In this document: positions 32,933 through 42,988 of the stretch, in pieces | Numbering within the stretch: the stretch's first letter is position 1 | How the letters are laid out: the number at the start of each line of letters is the position of its first letter | Assembly (NCBI RefSeq): GCF_035918235.1 | Contig: NZ_CP109485.1 | Location: forward strand, 6,259,001-6,323,000 | Direction of reading: 5' to 3' | Source: Streptomyces sp. NBC_01445 | Lineage (GTDB): Bacteria; Actinomycetota; Actinomycetes; Streptomycetales; Streptomycetaceae | Length of the DNA: 64,000 bases | Program-made: the position numbers and the translations under genes | The notes under the pieces: model-generated | Database searches by the model: none | Told to the model about the DNA's origin: nothing | What the model saw: the letters and a program-made list of their open reading frames with translations, nothing else

Positions 32933-35329
32933 GTGACCACCAAGAGACGGGCGTTGAGATCCGCCGCCGTGCTCGTGACGCTGGCCGCGACCGCGGCTGC
33001 CGGATCGGTCCTCGCGACGGGCGCCCAGGCCGACACCCCGGCCGTAGGAAGCTCCACGTCGCACGGCAAGACGTACGGGGGCAAGGGGCACGTCATCGGC
33101 GGCCCCTTCAGCCAGCAGATGGAGCAGCAGCGCAAGACGGCGCTGGAGCAGGTGCTCTCCGGGAAGTCCAAGGTCGTCAAGCGCGACGGCTCGCAGGTCG
33201 TGCAGCTCGGCAAGGACAAGTACGTCGAGCTGGGCCGGGAGCGGACCGACAAGATCTTCACGATCCTGACGGAGTTCGGCGACAAGGTCGACAACACGAC
33301 GCTGGTCGACCGCGCCGACGACGACACGCCTGACCTGAAGCCCAAGTACGGGGGCACGCCGGGCCCGCTGCACAACCAGATAGCGGAGCCGGACCGTGCC
33401 AAGAACAACAGCACGGCCTGGCAGAAGGACTACAGCAGCAAGCACTTCCAGGACCTGTACTTCGGTTCGGGCAAGGGAGTCGACTCGCTGAAGACCTACT
33501 ACGAGAAGACGTCGTCGGGCCGCTACTCGGTCGACGGTGAGGTCTCGGACTGGGTCAAGGTGCCTTACAACGAGGCCCGTTACGGCTCCAACTACTGCGG
33601 TGCCGACAACTGCCCGAACGTCGAGGACCTGGTCCGCGACGGCGTGACCGCGTGGGTCGAGGAGCAGAAGGCGGCCGGCAAGTCCGACGCCGACATCAAG
33701 ACGGACCTCGCCCAGTACGACCAGTGGGACCGCACGGACCACGACAACGACGGCAACTTCAACGAGCCCGACGGCTACATCGACCACTTCCAGATCGTCC
33801 ACGCGGGCGAGGACGGGTCGGCCGGCGGCGGCGCACAGGGCGGCGACTCCCTGTGGGCGCACCGCGGTTACGCCTACGGCCGCGACGACGGCGACACCGG
33901 CCCGACCGGCTTCAAGGCGGGCGGCACCCCGGTCGGCGACACCGGCATCTGGGTCGGCGACTACACGATGCAGCCGGAGAACGGCGGCCTCGGCGTCTTC
34001 GCCCACGAGTACGGCCACGACCTCGGCCTGCCCGACCTGTACGACACCACGTACAGCGGCGAGAACTCGGTCGGCTTCTGGTCTCTGATGTCGGCGGGCT
34101 CCTGGCTCGGCACCGGCAAGGACTCCATCGGCGACATGCCGGGCGACATGACCGCCTGGGACAAGCTGCAGCTCGGCTGGCTCAACTACGACAAGGCCAA
34201 GGCGGCGACCAAGTCGACGCACACGCTGGGTGTTTCGGAGTACAACACCAAGCGCAAGCAGGCCCTCGTCGTCGAGCTGCCCGAGAAGAAGAACGTCACC
34301 ACCGAGATCGTGAAGCCCACCGAGGGCGCGAAGCAGTGGTGGTCGGACTACGGTGACGACCTCTCCAACACCCTTACGCGCCCGGTCGATCTGACCGGCA
34401 AGTCGAAGGCGGCCCTCGAACTCGACGGCTGGTACGACATCGAGAAGGACTACGACTACCTGTACACGCAGGTGTCCACGGACGACGGCGCCAGCTGGAA
34501 GACGATCGACGGCACCGCCGACGGCGTCACCATCCCGCGCGACGGCGGCGACAAGCCGGCCCTGACCGGCGTCTCCGGCAAGTTCCAGCACCTGGTGTTC
34601 CCGCTGGACGCCTACGCGGGCCAGAAGATCAGCGTCCGCTTCCGCTACAAGACGGACGGCGGCGCCGGCGGCATGGGCTTCACCGCCGACAACCTCACCG
34701 TCAAGGCGGACGGCCAGGCGCTGTTCACCGACAACGCCGAGGGCGACGACAACGGCTGGACCGCGCGCGGCTTCTCGCGCGTCGGCGCCTCCGTGACGGG
34801 CGACTTCCCGCAGTTCTACCTCGCGGAGAACCGCCAGTACGTCTCCTACGACAAGACCCTCAAGGTCGGCCCGTACAACTTCGGTTGGCGTGACGGCGGT
34901 GCGAAGAACGACTGGGTCGAGCACCTCGCGTACCGCCCCGGCCTGATGATCTGGCAGTGGGACACCTCGCAGCGCAACAACAACGTCGGCCAGCACCCCG
35001 GCAAGGGCCTGATCCTGCCGGTCGACTCCCACGCCAAGCCGCTCAAGTGGGCCGACGGCAAATACATCACCAACAAGCTCCAGCCGTACGACGCCGCGTT
35101 CAGCTGGTTCCCGAACCGGGGCTTCTCGCTGCACAAGCTCGGCGTCGAGACCAAGATCCCGGCACAGCTGGGCGTCCCGGTCTTCGACGACCACAAGGGC
35201 ACGTACTGGTACAAGGAGAACGCCACCGGCAGTGTCCAGACAACTGACACCAACACCCGGATCTCGATCGTCGGGCAGCCGCTCGACGGCTCGTCGATCA
35301 CGGTGAAGGTGGGCCCCTCGGCGAAGTAG
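32933..35329 (+). CDS. Secreted M6-family metalloprotease (immune inhibitor A type)
   Basis: 798 residues from a GTG with a strong ribosome site. A Sec signal peptide covers residues 1 to about 34 (TTKRRALRSAAVLVTLAATAAAGSVLATGAQA). The zinc motif is His358-Glu-Tyr-Gly-His362 in FAHEYGHDLGLPDL, followed by the Met-turn-like SVGFWSLMSAGSW. The C-terminal half holds a jelly-roll/MAM-like domain (SGKFQHLVFPLDAYAGQKISVRF) and a further InhA-type region. Full family length. It degrades extracellular proteins. A strong terminator follows the stop. Confidence 0.95.
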   Translation: MTTKRRALRSAAVLVTLAATAAAGSVLATGAQADTPAVGSSTSHGKTYGGKGHVIGGPFSQQMEQQRKTALEQVLSGKSKVVKRDGSQVVQLGKDKYVELGRERTDKIFTILTEFGDKVDNTTLVDRADDDTPDLKPKYGGTPGPLHNQIAEPDRAKNNSTAWQKDYSSKHFQDLYFGSGKGVDSLKTYYEKTSSGRYSVDGEVSDWVKVPYNEARYGSNYCGADNCPNVEDLVRDGVTAWVEEQKAAGKSDADIKTDLAQYDQWDRTDHDNDGNFNEPDGYIDHFQIVHAGEDGSAGGGAQGGDSLWAHRGYAYGRDDGDTGPTGFKAGGTPVGDTGIWVGDYTMQPENGGLGVFAHEYGHDLGLPDLYDTTYSGENSVGFWSLMSAGSWLGTGKDSIGDMPGDMTAWDKLQLGWLNYDKAKAATKSTHTLGVSEYNTKRKQALVVELPEKKNVTTEIVKPTEGAKQWWSDYGDDLSNTLTRPVDLTGKSKAALELDGWYDIEKDYDYLYTQVSTDDGASWKTIDGTADGVTIPRDGGDKPALTGVSGKFQHLVFPLDAYAGQKISVRFRYKTDGGAGGMGFTADNLTVKADGQALFTDNAEGDDNGWTARGFSRVGASVTGDFPQFYLAENRQYVSYDKTLKVGPYNFGWRDGGAKNDWVEHLAYRPGLMIWQWDTSQRNNNVGQHPGKGLILPVDSHAKPLKWADGKYITNKLQPYDAAFSWFPNRGFSLHKLGVETKIPAQLGVPVFDDHKGTYWYKENATGSVQTTDTNTRISIVGQPLDGSSITVKVGPSAK

Positions 35330-35354
35330 TCCACATCGCCGCAGGTCAGAGCAT

Positions 35355-35390
35355 GATCGGCCGTCGCCCTCTAGCGGGCGGCGGCCGATC
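35355..35390 (+). terminator. Hairpin terminator of the M6 protease gene
   Basis: 15-base arms GATCGGCCGTCGCCC and GGGCGGCGGCCGATC pair with one G-T, loop TCTAGC, and are followed by GTGTTT. Confidence 0.85.
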
Positions 35391-35451
35391 GTGTTTAGGT
35401 GCGTCCTGTGGGTTTCTTATTGACACTACGTCTCACGGGGGTGTGACAGTC

Positions 35452-35823
35452 ATGTCCGCAGGAGGGTTCTGCAAGCTGCCGAACGGCACCGTGGTGGTGG
35501 CGCTGACCGTGCCCAGCCCTGCGCCGGACGACGGCGCGGTACGGGTCCTGGTACATGCGGCGAACCGCGCCCGCGCCCTGACCCGGCTGCGCAACCTGGG
35601 CCTGCGGGCGATCTACCTGAGGGGCAACGCGGAGCCCCCCACACCGGACGAGATCACGGCGGTCCTGCACCACCCCGACGGCCTTCTCTGGCGGGCCGCC
35701 CCCCACTGCACGGCAGGTGAGCTCTGGCACCCGATCAGAGCCCTCCTGAGACCGAGACAGCCCGGCCGGGCCGGCTACTCCAGCTCAGCCTCCACCCAGG
35801 CACCCAGCCCCTCCGGCGTTTGA
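35452..35823 (+). CDS. Conserved Streptomyces hypothetical protein
   Basis: 123 residues from the ATG at 35452. It has an alpha/beta pattern (GTVVVALTVPSPAPDDGAVRVLVHAANRARALTRLRNLGLRAIYLRGNA, then TPDEITAVLHHPDGLLWR). No membrane or signal segment. The last 20 codons read into a dispersed intergenic repeat that supplies the tail PSPSGV and the stop, so the native C-terminus may be shorter. Function unknown. Confidence 0.75.
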   Translation: MSAGGFCKLPNGTVVVALTVPSPAPDDGAVRVLVHAANRARALTRLRNLGLRAIYLRGNAEPPTPDEITAVLHHPDGLLWRAAPHCTAGELWHPIRALLRPRQPGRAGYSSSASTQAPSPSGV

Positions 35824-35860
35824 GGAGCGAGGTCCGGGGCAGCTCCCCGGGCCATGCGGC
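35790..35860 (+). repeat. Dispersed Streptomyces intergenic repeat (CCTCCGGCGTTTGAGGAGC type)
   Basis: CCTCCGGCGTTTGAGGAGCG followed by a GGTCCGGGGCAG...CCCCGGG hairpin is a sequence I recall as repeated between genes in many Streptomyces genomes. Here it overlaps the end of the upstream gene. Confidence 0.6.
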
Positions 35861-35909
35861 GGAGCCGCATATTGATACGGCCGGGAAGGGCGGGCTGGGG
35901 AGAAAAAGC

Positions 35910-36494
35910 TCAGACGACAGGCTTACCGCTGAGTTCGACCCCGGCGCCCCGCATCTCATTCAGCGCCGCCGCAGTGGTCCCCGCAGCAACCCCCGCCGTC
36001 AGGTCAAGCAACACCTGAGCCCGAAACCCCTCCCGCACCGCATCCAGCGCGGTAGCGCGAACGCAGTGGTCCGTGGCGATTCCGACGATATCCACATCGG
36101 TGATCCCCCGCGCACGGAGCCAGTCCGCCAAGGACACCCCGTTCTCGTCGAGCCCTTCGAACCCGCTGTACGCGGCCGCGTACGCCCCCTTGTCGAAGAC
36201 CGCGTCGATCGCGCCGGACGCGACGACGGGCGCGAAGTTCGGATGGAACCCGATCCCCTCCGTGCCCGCCACGCAGTGCGCGGGCCAGGAGTGGACGTAG
36301 TCCGGGGACTCGGAGAAGTGGTCACCGGGCGCGATGTGGTGGTCGCGGGTGGCCACGACGTGCCGGTACCCGGCGGGCGCCTGCCCGATCAGCTCGGTGA
36401 CGGCCGCGGCCACGTCGGCCCCGCCCGCCACCGCGAGGCTGCCGCCCTCACAAAAGTCGTTCTGCACATCTGCGACGATCAAGGCGCGGCGCAT
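35910..36494 (-). CDS. pncA: Nicotinamidase
   Basis: 194 residues. It hydrolyses nicotinamide to nicotinate in NAD salvage. The catalytic triad is Asp9 (IVADVQNDF), Lys102 (DKGAYAAAYSGFEG) and Cys144 (GIATDHCVRATA). The metal site Asp51, His53, His59, His73 matches the family spacing. It lies about 70 bases downstream of pncB on the same strand, so the two steps of the pathway are probably co-expressed. Confidence 0.96.
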   Translation of the reverse strand: MRRALIVADVQNDFCEGGSLAVAGGADVAAAVTELIGQAPAGYRHVVATRDHHIAPGDHFSESPDYVHSWPAHCVAGTEGIGFHPNFAPVVASGAIDAVFDKGAYAAAYSGFEGLDENGVSLADWLRARGITDVDIVGIATDHCVRATALDAVREGFRAQVLLDLTAGVAAGTTAAALNEMRGAGVELSGKPVV

Positions 36495-36567
36495 AGCAGG
36501 TGCCCTTCGGCTGGGAGACTTCGAGCGTAGAGACTTGAAGTGCGTTGCGGGAGGGGGCGTTTGAGTG

Positions 36568-37911
36568 TTATGCGGGCGCGTCCACCAGATACTCCGTAGG
36601 AATCACGGCTTCCCCGCGCGAGAGCTGCGTCGCCGAGAGCGGCAGCCCGCCGAGCGCCTCGATGTGCCGCTCGCGTACCGCGTCCAGCGGCTCGCGCGCG
36701 ACGACCGTGCCGCCCTTGACCAGCTCGACCAGGAGCTGCCGGTCGACGAGCTCGGCCGGGACGGGACCCGTGCCGATCACCTCGGCCTCGGCGGCACCCT
36801 GGTCGTCGCGCCGCCGTGCGGCCCACTTGCGCCCGCCCACGGACGTCTTCGCGCCCATGGACTTCTTTGCCACGGGCAGCAGCGGCGCCTTCGGGTCGGC
36901 GGACTCGGCGCGCGCGACGAGCTTGTAGACCATGGAGCACGTCGGGTGCCCCGAGCCGGTGACCAGCTGCGTTCCCACGCCGTACGCGTCGACGGGCGCG
37001 GCCGCGAGCGAGGCGATGGCGTACTCGTCGAGGTCCGACGTGACGACGATCTTCGTCTCGGTGGCGCCGAGTTCGTCGAGCTGTCCGCGCACGCGGTGCG
37101 CGACGAGCAGCAGGTCCCCGGAGTCGATGCGCACGGCGCCGAGCCCGGGCCCGGCGATCTCCACGGCGAGGCGCACGGCCTCCGTGACGTCGTACGTGTC
37201 CACGAGCAGGGTCGTGCCCTCGCCGAGGGAGTCGACCTGGGCGCGGAACGCGTCGCGCTCGGTGTCGTGCAGCAGCGTGAAGGCGTGCGCGGACGTGCCG
37301 ACCGTCGGGATCCCGTACCGGAAGCCGGCCGCGAGGTCCGAGGTGGTGGCGAAGCCGCCCACGTACGCGGCGCGGGACGCGGCGACGGCGGCCAGCTCGT
37401 GCGTGCGGCGCGCGCCCATCTCGATCAGCGGCCGACCGGCCGCGGCGGAGGCCATGCGGGAGGCGGCGGCGGCGATCGCCGAGTCGTGGTTGAGGATGGA
37501 GAGGATCACCGTCTCAAGGAGGACGCAGTCCGCGAAGGAGCCCTCGACCCGCAGGATGGGGGAGCCGGGGAAGTACACCTCGCCCTCGGGGTAGCCCCAG
37601 ATGTCGCCGCTGAAGCGGTAGGCGGCCAGCCGTTCGAGGGTCGGCTCGTCGATGATGCCGCGCTCGCGCAGGAAGCCCAGTTCGCGGGCGTCGAACCGGA
37701 AGTTCTCGACGGCGTCCAGCACCCGGCCGGTGCCTGCCACGACGCCGTAGCGGCGGCCCTCGGGCAGCCTGCGCGTGAAGACCTCGAAGACCGAGCGCCG
37801 GTCGGCCGTGCCCGCCTTGAGCGCGGCCTGGAGCATCGTGAGCTCGTAGTGATCGGTAAAGAGCGCTGTCGACGGAACATCCACCGGCAGGCCAAGGTCC
37901 GCTGTGTTCAT
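36568..37911 (-). CDS. pncB: Nicotinate phosphoribosyltransferase
   Basis: 447 residues, family length. It joins nicotinate and PRPP to nicotinate mononucleotide with ATP. Recognisable segments: ALFTDHYELTMLQAALKAG at the N-terminus, RVEGSFADCVLLETVILSILNHDSAIAAAASRM, EMGARRTHE, VGTSAHAFTLLHDTE, and LVDTYDVTEAVRLAVE with IRIDSGDL-like VRIDSGDLLLVAHRVR for the phosphate site. Upstream of pncA on the same strand; divergent from clpS. Confidence 0.96.
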   Translation of the reverse strand: MNTADLGLPVDVPSTALFTDHYELTMLQAALKAGTADRRSVFEVFTRRLPEGRRYGVVAGTGRVLDAVENFRFDARELGFLRERGIIDEPTLERLAAYRFSGDIWGYPEGEVYFPGSPILRVEGSFADCVLLETVILSILNHDSAIAAAASRMASAAAGRPLIEMGARRTHELAAVAASRAAYVGGFATTSDLAAGFRYGIPTVGTSAHAFTLLHDTERDAFRAQVDSLGEGTTLLVDTYDVTEAVRLAVEIAGPGLGAVRIDSGDLLLVAHRVRGQLDELGATETKIVVTSDLDEYAIASLAAAPVDAYGVGTQLVTGSGHPTCSMVYKLVARAESADPKAPLLPVAKKSMGAKTSVGGRKWAARRRDDQGAAEAEVIGTGPVPAELVDRQLLVELVKGGTVVAREPLDAVRERHIEALGGLPLSATQLSRGEAVIPTEYLVDAPA

Positions 37912-37992
37912 AGCCGGGATGCTACCCCCAATTAGCGTCAGTGTGACGATTTCCGTGGCCCATTTGTGCGGTCGCCGCCCCCTAGTGGCAGC

Positions 37993-38310
37993 ATGGGCTG
38001 TGTGACGGCTCCTGCACCCCTAGAGATCGAACGAACCGAGTCGGCGGAGGAGACCTTCGCCGTGCCCGAGCCGGACGTTCCCTGGATCACGCTCGTACAC
38101 AACGACCCGGTCAACCTCATGAGTTACGTGACGTATGTCTTCCAGACGTACTTCGGGTACTCGAAGGACAAGGCCACCAAGCTGATGCTCGACGTGCATC
38201 AGAAGGGCCGTGCGGTCGTCTCCAGCGGGTCCCGCGAGGAGATGGAACGCGACGTTCAGGCCATGCACGGCTACGGTCTGTGGGCCACCCTTCAGCAGGA
38301 CCGTAAGTAG
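37993..38310 (+). CDS. clpS: ClpS adaptor protein
   Basis: 105 residues from the ATG at 37993; a GTG at 38002 is an alternative. ClpS delivers N-end-rule substrates to ClpAP/ClpCP. The core is intact: [47 protein letters not shown], with the Asn-Asp and Met of the binding pocket, and the C-terminal [19 protein letters not shown]. Followed within 35 bases by the DUF2017 gene, a usual actinobacterial pair. Confidence 0.96.
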   Translation: MGCVTAPAPLEIERTESAEETFAVPEPDVPWITLVHNDPVNLMSYVTYVFQTYFGYSKDKATKLMLDVHQKGRAVVSSGSREEMERDVQAMHGYGLWATLQQDRK

Positions 38311-38345
38311 CGCACGCAAGCAGCGACGGAGTAGCGACGCACCTG

Positions 38346-38951
38346 ATGCCAGGACACTTCGAACCGATTCCCGGCGGCGGTGCTGCCGTCGCGCTCGACG
38401 AGGTCGAGATCTCGATCATCCGCTCCCTGGCGGTCCAGCTCCTGGAGCTGATCGGCCCCGGGCCCGGTGGGGACGCGTCCGGCGACCCGCTCGCCGAGCT
38501 CTTCGCGGAGGGCCCGAGCGAGCCGCCGTCCGACCCGGTGCTCCAGCGCCTCTTCCCCGACGCCTACGGCGGCCCGGGGGGCGAGGAGGCGACGGTGGAC
38601 AAGGCGGACGAACAGCGCGCGCACTCCGCCGAGTTCAGGCGCTTCACCGAGAACGACCTGCGGGCCGGCAAGCGCGAAGACGCGCTCGCGGTGGTCCGCT
38701 CGCTGGACGCGCTGGCGTCCCCTGGTGAGGGGGGAGCGGTCCTCAAGCTCTCGCCCGAGGAGTCCGTGCGCTGGATGCGCGCGCTCAACGATCTGCGCCT
38801 CGCGATCGGCACCCGCCTCGACATCACCGACGAGGAGGACTCGGATCTCCTCTACCGGCTCCCCGACGAGGACCCGCGCAAGCCGATGGTGATGGCCTAC
38901 CTGTGGCTGGGTGGCCTCCAGGAGACTCTGGTCGAAACCCTTATGCCCTGA
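38346..38951 (+). CDS. DUF2017-family protein
   Basis: 201 residues. Conserved actinobacterial protein always found after clpS. Segments: GGGAAVALDEVEISIIRSLAVQLLELI, LFPDAYGG, EFRRFTENDLRAGKREDALAVV, SPEESVRWMRALNDLRLAIGTRLDI, YLWLGGLQETLVETL. No catalytic residues are evident. The link to ClpS suggests a role in regulated proteolysis, unproven. Confidence 0.9.
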   Translation: MPGHFEPIPGGGAAVALDEVEISIIRSLAVQLLELIGPGPGGDASGDPLAELFAEGPSEPPSDPVLQRLFPDAYGGPGGEEATVDKADEQRAHSAEFRRFTENDLRAGKREDALAVVRSLDALASPGEGGAVLKLSPEESVRWMRALNDLRLAIGTRLDITDEEDSDLLYRLPDEDPRKPMVMAYLWLGGLQETLVETLMP

Positions 38952-39309
38952 TCTGTCGGGACATATCGAGCGGAGTCCAAGAGTCCGTATGTAAGCGCGT
39001 TCGCTCAGCGGTTGCTCAATTCCGGATAACGATCCTGTCACTTGAGCGGTCGCGTATGCCATACGAGGGGCTTTTTGTCCGGTTTTTCCAGTGGTGTGTG
39101 CCACACGTGGCTTTCTCGATCAGTGTTGCCGCCGTGATAAATCTTCACGACCGCCCGACGGACGCCACCCCTGTCCCGTCGGGTGCGCCCCGACCGGCAG
39201 ACCGCCGGTAGGCACAGCTCCATCCATCCAGGGGCCCAGAACCCCGAGGATCGTCACAGTCGATCCGAGCCGCAGCGGCACGGATCGGCATGGAGAAAGG
39301 CGCAACACC
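38952..39309. other. Upstream region of the amino-acid permease
   Basis: About 360 bases with unusually AT-rich parts for this window. An inverted repeat GTGTGTGCCACAC (about 39094-39106) and a purine-rich GAGAAAGG ribosome site (about 39294-39301) before the ATG at 39310 are visible. A sigma-70-like promoter is plausible near 39010-39040 but not clear. Confidence 0.4.
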
Positions 39310-40785
39310 ATGACCTCAGTGCAGGTCGGCAAGCAACACGACGGCAATGAGGCCGTGCAGGCCCCCGGCGAGTCCGGTGAGGGCGAGGGTTACCAGCGCG
39401 GTCTCGGTGCCCGGCAGATCCAGATGATCGCCATCGGCGGCGCCATCGGGACAGGCCTCTTCCTCGGCGCGGGCAAGGGCATCTCGAAGGCGGGCCCCAG
39501 CCTGATCCTCGCGTACGCCATCGCGGGCCTCGTCATCTTCTTCATCATGCGGGCGCTCGGCGAGCTCCTCATGTACCGACCCGTCTCGGGCTCCTTCTCG
39601 GAGTACGCGCGTGAGTTCATCGGCCCGTTCGCGGGCTTCGTGACCGGCTGGACGTACTGGCTCTTCTGGGTCGTCACCGGCATCACCGAGGTCACCGCGG
39701 CCGCCCAGTACATGAAGTACTGGACCCACGACAGCGTCCCGCAATGGCTCACCGCGCTCGTCTTCACCCTCATCCTCTACGCCGTGAACCTGATCTCCGT
39801 GAAGCTCTTCGGTGAGCTGGAGTTCTGGTTCTCGATGGTGAAGGTCACCGCGATCGTCGGCATGATCCTCATCTGCGCCGGCATCCTCACGATCGGCTTC
39901 TCCGACGCGGGCGACACCGCCTCCGTCACGCACCTGTGGTCCGACGGCGGCTTCTTCCCGAACGGCATCGGCTCCACCCTCATGACCCTCCAGATGGTCA
40001 TGTTCGCCTTCCTGGCCGTCGAGCTCGTCGGCGTCACCGCGGGCGAGTCCAAGGACCCGAAGACCGTCCTGCCCAAGGCCATCAACACCGTGCCGTGGCG
40101 CATCGCCGTCTTCTACGTCGGCGCACTGATCATGATCCTCTCGGTCGTGCCGTGGACGAGCTTCCAGCCGGGCGTCTCCCCGTTCGTCGCCGCCTTCGAG
40201 AAGATGGGCCTCGGCGTCGGCGCCGCGATCGTCAACTTCGTCGTCCTGACCGCGGCCCTGTCGTCCTGCAACTCCGGCATGTACTCCACCGGCCGCATGC
40301 TGCGTGACCTCGCGCTCAACGGCCAGGGCCCGAAGCTCTTCACCAAGCTCACCAAGAGCGGCACGCCCCTCATCGGCACGACGGTCTCCGCCGCGATGAT
40401 GCTGGTCGGCGTCTGGATCAACTACCAGTGGCCCGGCGAGGCGTTCAACTACGTCGTCTCCTTCGCCACCATCTCCGGCATGTGGGCCTGGATCGTCATC
40501 CTGATCTGCCAGATCCGCTACCGCATCAAGGCCGACCGCGGCGAGCTGCCCCAGTCCTCCTTCAAGGCTCCCGGCGGCATCATCCCCAGCATCCTGGCGC
40601 TCGCCTTCATCGCCATGGTGATCGTGTTCATGGGCATCGACAAGGACGCCCGCGTCTCGCTCTACTGCGCGCCGCTGTGGGCCGTCATCCTCGGCATCTC
40701 GTACGTCGTCCTGCGCAGCCGCAACCCGCAGAGCGCGGCGTTCGCGAAGCGCAAGCAGCCGGAGCAGTCCAAGCAGTCCAAGTAG
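39310..40785 (+). CDS. AAP-family amino-acid permease
   Basis: 491 residues from the ATG at 39310. Twelve hydrophobic segments. The amino-acid permease signature is clear: RGLGARQIQMIAIGGAIGTGLFLGAGKGISKAGPSLILAYAIAG and MRALGELLMYRPVSGSFSEYA. SSCNSGMYSTGRMLRDLA lies in TM8, as in AnsP, GabP and CycA. It resembles asparagine/GABA permeases but the substrate cannot be fixed. The C-terminus has a short SKQSK repeat. A strong terminator follows. Confidence 0.93.
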   Translation: MTSVQVGKQHDGNEAVQAPGESGEGEGYQRGLGARQIQMIAIGGAIGTGLFLGAGKGISKAGPSLILAYAIAGLVIFFIMRALGELLMYRPVSGSFSEYAREFIGPFAGFVTGWTYWLFWVVTGITEVTAAAQYMKYWTHDSVPQWLTALVFTLILYAVNLISVKLFGELEFWFSMVKVTAIVGMILICAGILTIGFSDAGDTASVTHLWSDGGFFPNGIGSTLMTLQMVMFAFLAVELVGVTAGESKDPKTVLPKAINTVPWRIAVFYVGALIMILSVVPWTSFQPGVSPFVAAFEKMGLGVGAAIVNFVVLTAALSSCNSGMYSTGRMLRDLALNGQGPKLFTKLTKSGTPLIGTTVSAAMMLVGVWINYQWPGEAFNYVVSFATISGMWAWIVILICQIRYRIKADRGELPQSSFKAPGGIIPSILALAFIAMVIVFMGIDKDARVSLYCAPLWAVILGISYVVLRSRNPQSAAFAKRKQPEQSKQSK

Positions 40786-40831
40786 TTCAAGCAGTCCAGT
40801 AGTCCGGGGCGACCCCCCGCGTCTCAGCATC

Positions 40832-40870
40832 CGGGCCCTCCCGTACCGCACTCCGGTACGGGTGGGCCCG
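40832..40870 (+). terminator. Hairpin terminator after the amino-acid permease
   Basis: 17-base arms CGGGCCCTCCCGTACCG and CGGTACGGGTGGGCCCG pair with one mismatch, loop CACTC. It ends 7 bases before the mec -10 box. Confidence 0.8.
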
Positions 40871-40876
40871 TCTGCT

Positions 40877-40882
40877 TATCCT
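40877..40882 (+). promoter_or_regulatory. -10 box for leaderless transcription of mec
   Basis: TATCCT ends 7 bases before the mec ATG at 40890, directly after the upstream terminator. No ribosome site is present. Confidence 0.45.
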
Positions 40883-40889
40883 GAGCCCC

Positions 40890-41306
40890 ATGCTGACCCT
40901 GACCCAGGCCCTCCACGACCAGATCGTCGCCCACGCGCGCGCCGACCACCCCGACGAGGCGTGCGGCGTCGTCGCGGGACCGGTGGGCACCGGCCGGCCC
41001 GAGCGCTTCATCCCGATGCTCAATGCCGCCCGCTCGCCCACGTTCTACGAGTTCGACTCGGGCGACCTGCTGAAGCTGTACCGCGAGATGGACGACCGGG
41101 ACGAGGAGCCCGTGATCATCTACCACTCGCACACCGCGACCGAGGCCCACCCCTCCCGCACCGACATCACGTACGCGAACGAGCCGGGCGCCCACTACGT
41201 CCTCGTCTCCACCGCGGACACCGACGACGCGGGACCCTTCCAGTTCCGCTCGTTCCGTATCGTCGAGGGCGTCGTGACCGAGGAAGAGGTCGAGGTCACC
41301 CCGTAG
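40890..41306 (+). CDS. mec: JAMM/MPN+ metallopeptidase acting on CysO
   Basis: 138 residues. In mycobacteria Mec releases cysteine from the CysO-cysteine adduct. The full zinc motif is present: Glu23 (PDEACGVVAG), then His79-Ser-His81-x7-Ser89-x2-Asp92 (YHSHTATEAHPSRTD). Full family length. It lies upstream of cysO-cysM, separated by a leader-peptide region. The peptidase may also trim the C-terminus of CysO (see that entry). Confidence 0.93.
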   Translation: MLTLTQALHDQIVAHARADHPDEACGVVAGPVGTGRPERFIPMLNAARSPTFYEFDSGDLLKLYREMDDRDEEPVIIYHSHTATEAHPSRTDITYANEPGAHYVLVSTADTDDAGPFQFRSFRIVEGVVTEEEVEVTP

Positions 41307-41400
41307 CCCGGCCTCCCCAATCCCGTACCTGCCCCAGCCGCGTATCAGCCATCGGACGGATATCGACCACATGGTGAGATCACACTCCGGGATCCCGGGC

Positions 41401-41427
41401 GGGAATCGATACGATGACCCCATGGTT
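41401..41427 (+). promoter_or_regulatory. Sigma-R-type promoter GGGAAT-N18-GTT
   Basis: GGGAAT at 41401-41406, exactly 18 bases, then GTT at 41425-41427 match the thiol-stress sigma factor consensus. From memory cysM belongs to the sigma-R regulon in S. coelicolor. The GTT is inside the leader ORF, so such a transcript would start after the leader's start codon. A vegetative-type TACGAT -10 at 41410-41415 ends 6 bases before that start codon. Confidence 0.7.
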
Positions 41428-41526
41428 CTTCACGACGTGAGCGACAAGACGCCGGGCATGCTGCTCGTGGCGCGCCTTCACGTCGACCTGTGCCGCCTCG
41501 CCAGCGCCATCTGTCCCAACCCCTGA
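41422..41526 (+). CDS. Cysteine-containing leader peptide upstream of cysO-cysM
   Basis: 34 residues from the ATG at 41422 to a TGA at 41524. The second half reads LLVARLHVDLCRLASAICPNP, the pattern of putative leader peptides annotated before sulfur-assimilation genes in actinomycetes. Two Cys codons near the end, with Pro codons right after, are suited to ribosome stalling when cysteinyl-tRNA is scarce. It lies 136 bases before cysO. Likely a cis-acting attenuation element and not a functional protein. Confidence 0.85.
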   Translation: MVLHDVSDKTPGMLLVARLHVDLCRLASAICPNP

Positions 41527-42897
<1,371 letters not shown>

Positions 42898-42911
42898 GCG
42901 CGAATCGTCGA

Positions 42912-42952
42912 AGCGGGGGCCGGGCCGGCAGCAATGCGGCCCGGCCCCCGCT
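42912..42952 (+). terminator. Hairpin terminator after cysM
   Basis: 15-base perfect arms AGCGGGGGCCGGGCC and GGCCCGGCCCCCGCT with an 11-base loop. Confidence 0.85.
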
Positions 42953-42988
42953 CTCACGTCAGCCCGCGTTCACGTAAGCCGGCCGCCG

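Noticed and set aside
32885..35194. 769-residue minus-strand frame opposite the M6 protease
   Set aside because: Shadow; the plus strand has a signal peptide, zinc motif and terminator.
40787..41041. Small minus-strand frame over the start of mec
   Set aside because: Shadow of mec and of the upstream terminator; no ribosome site.
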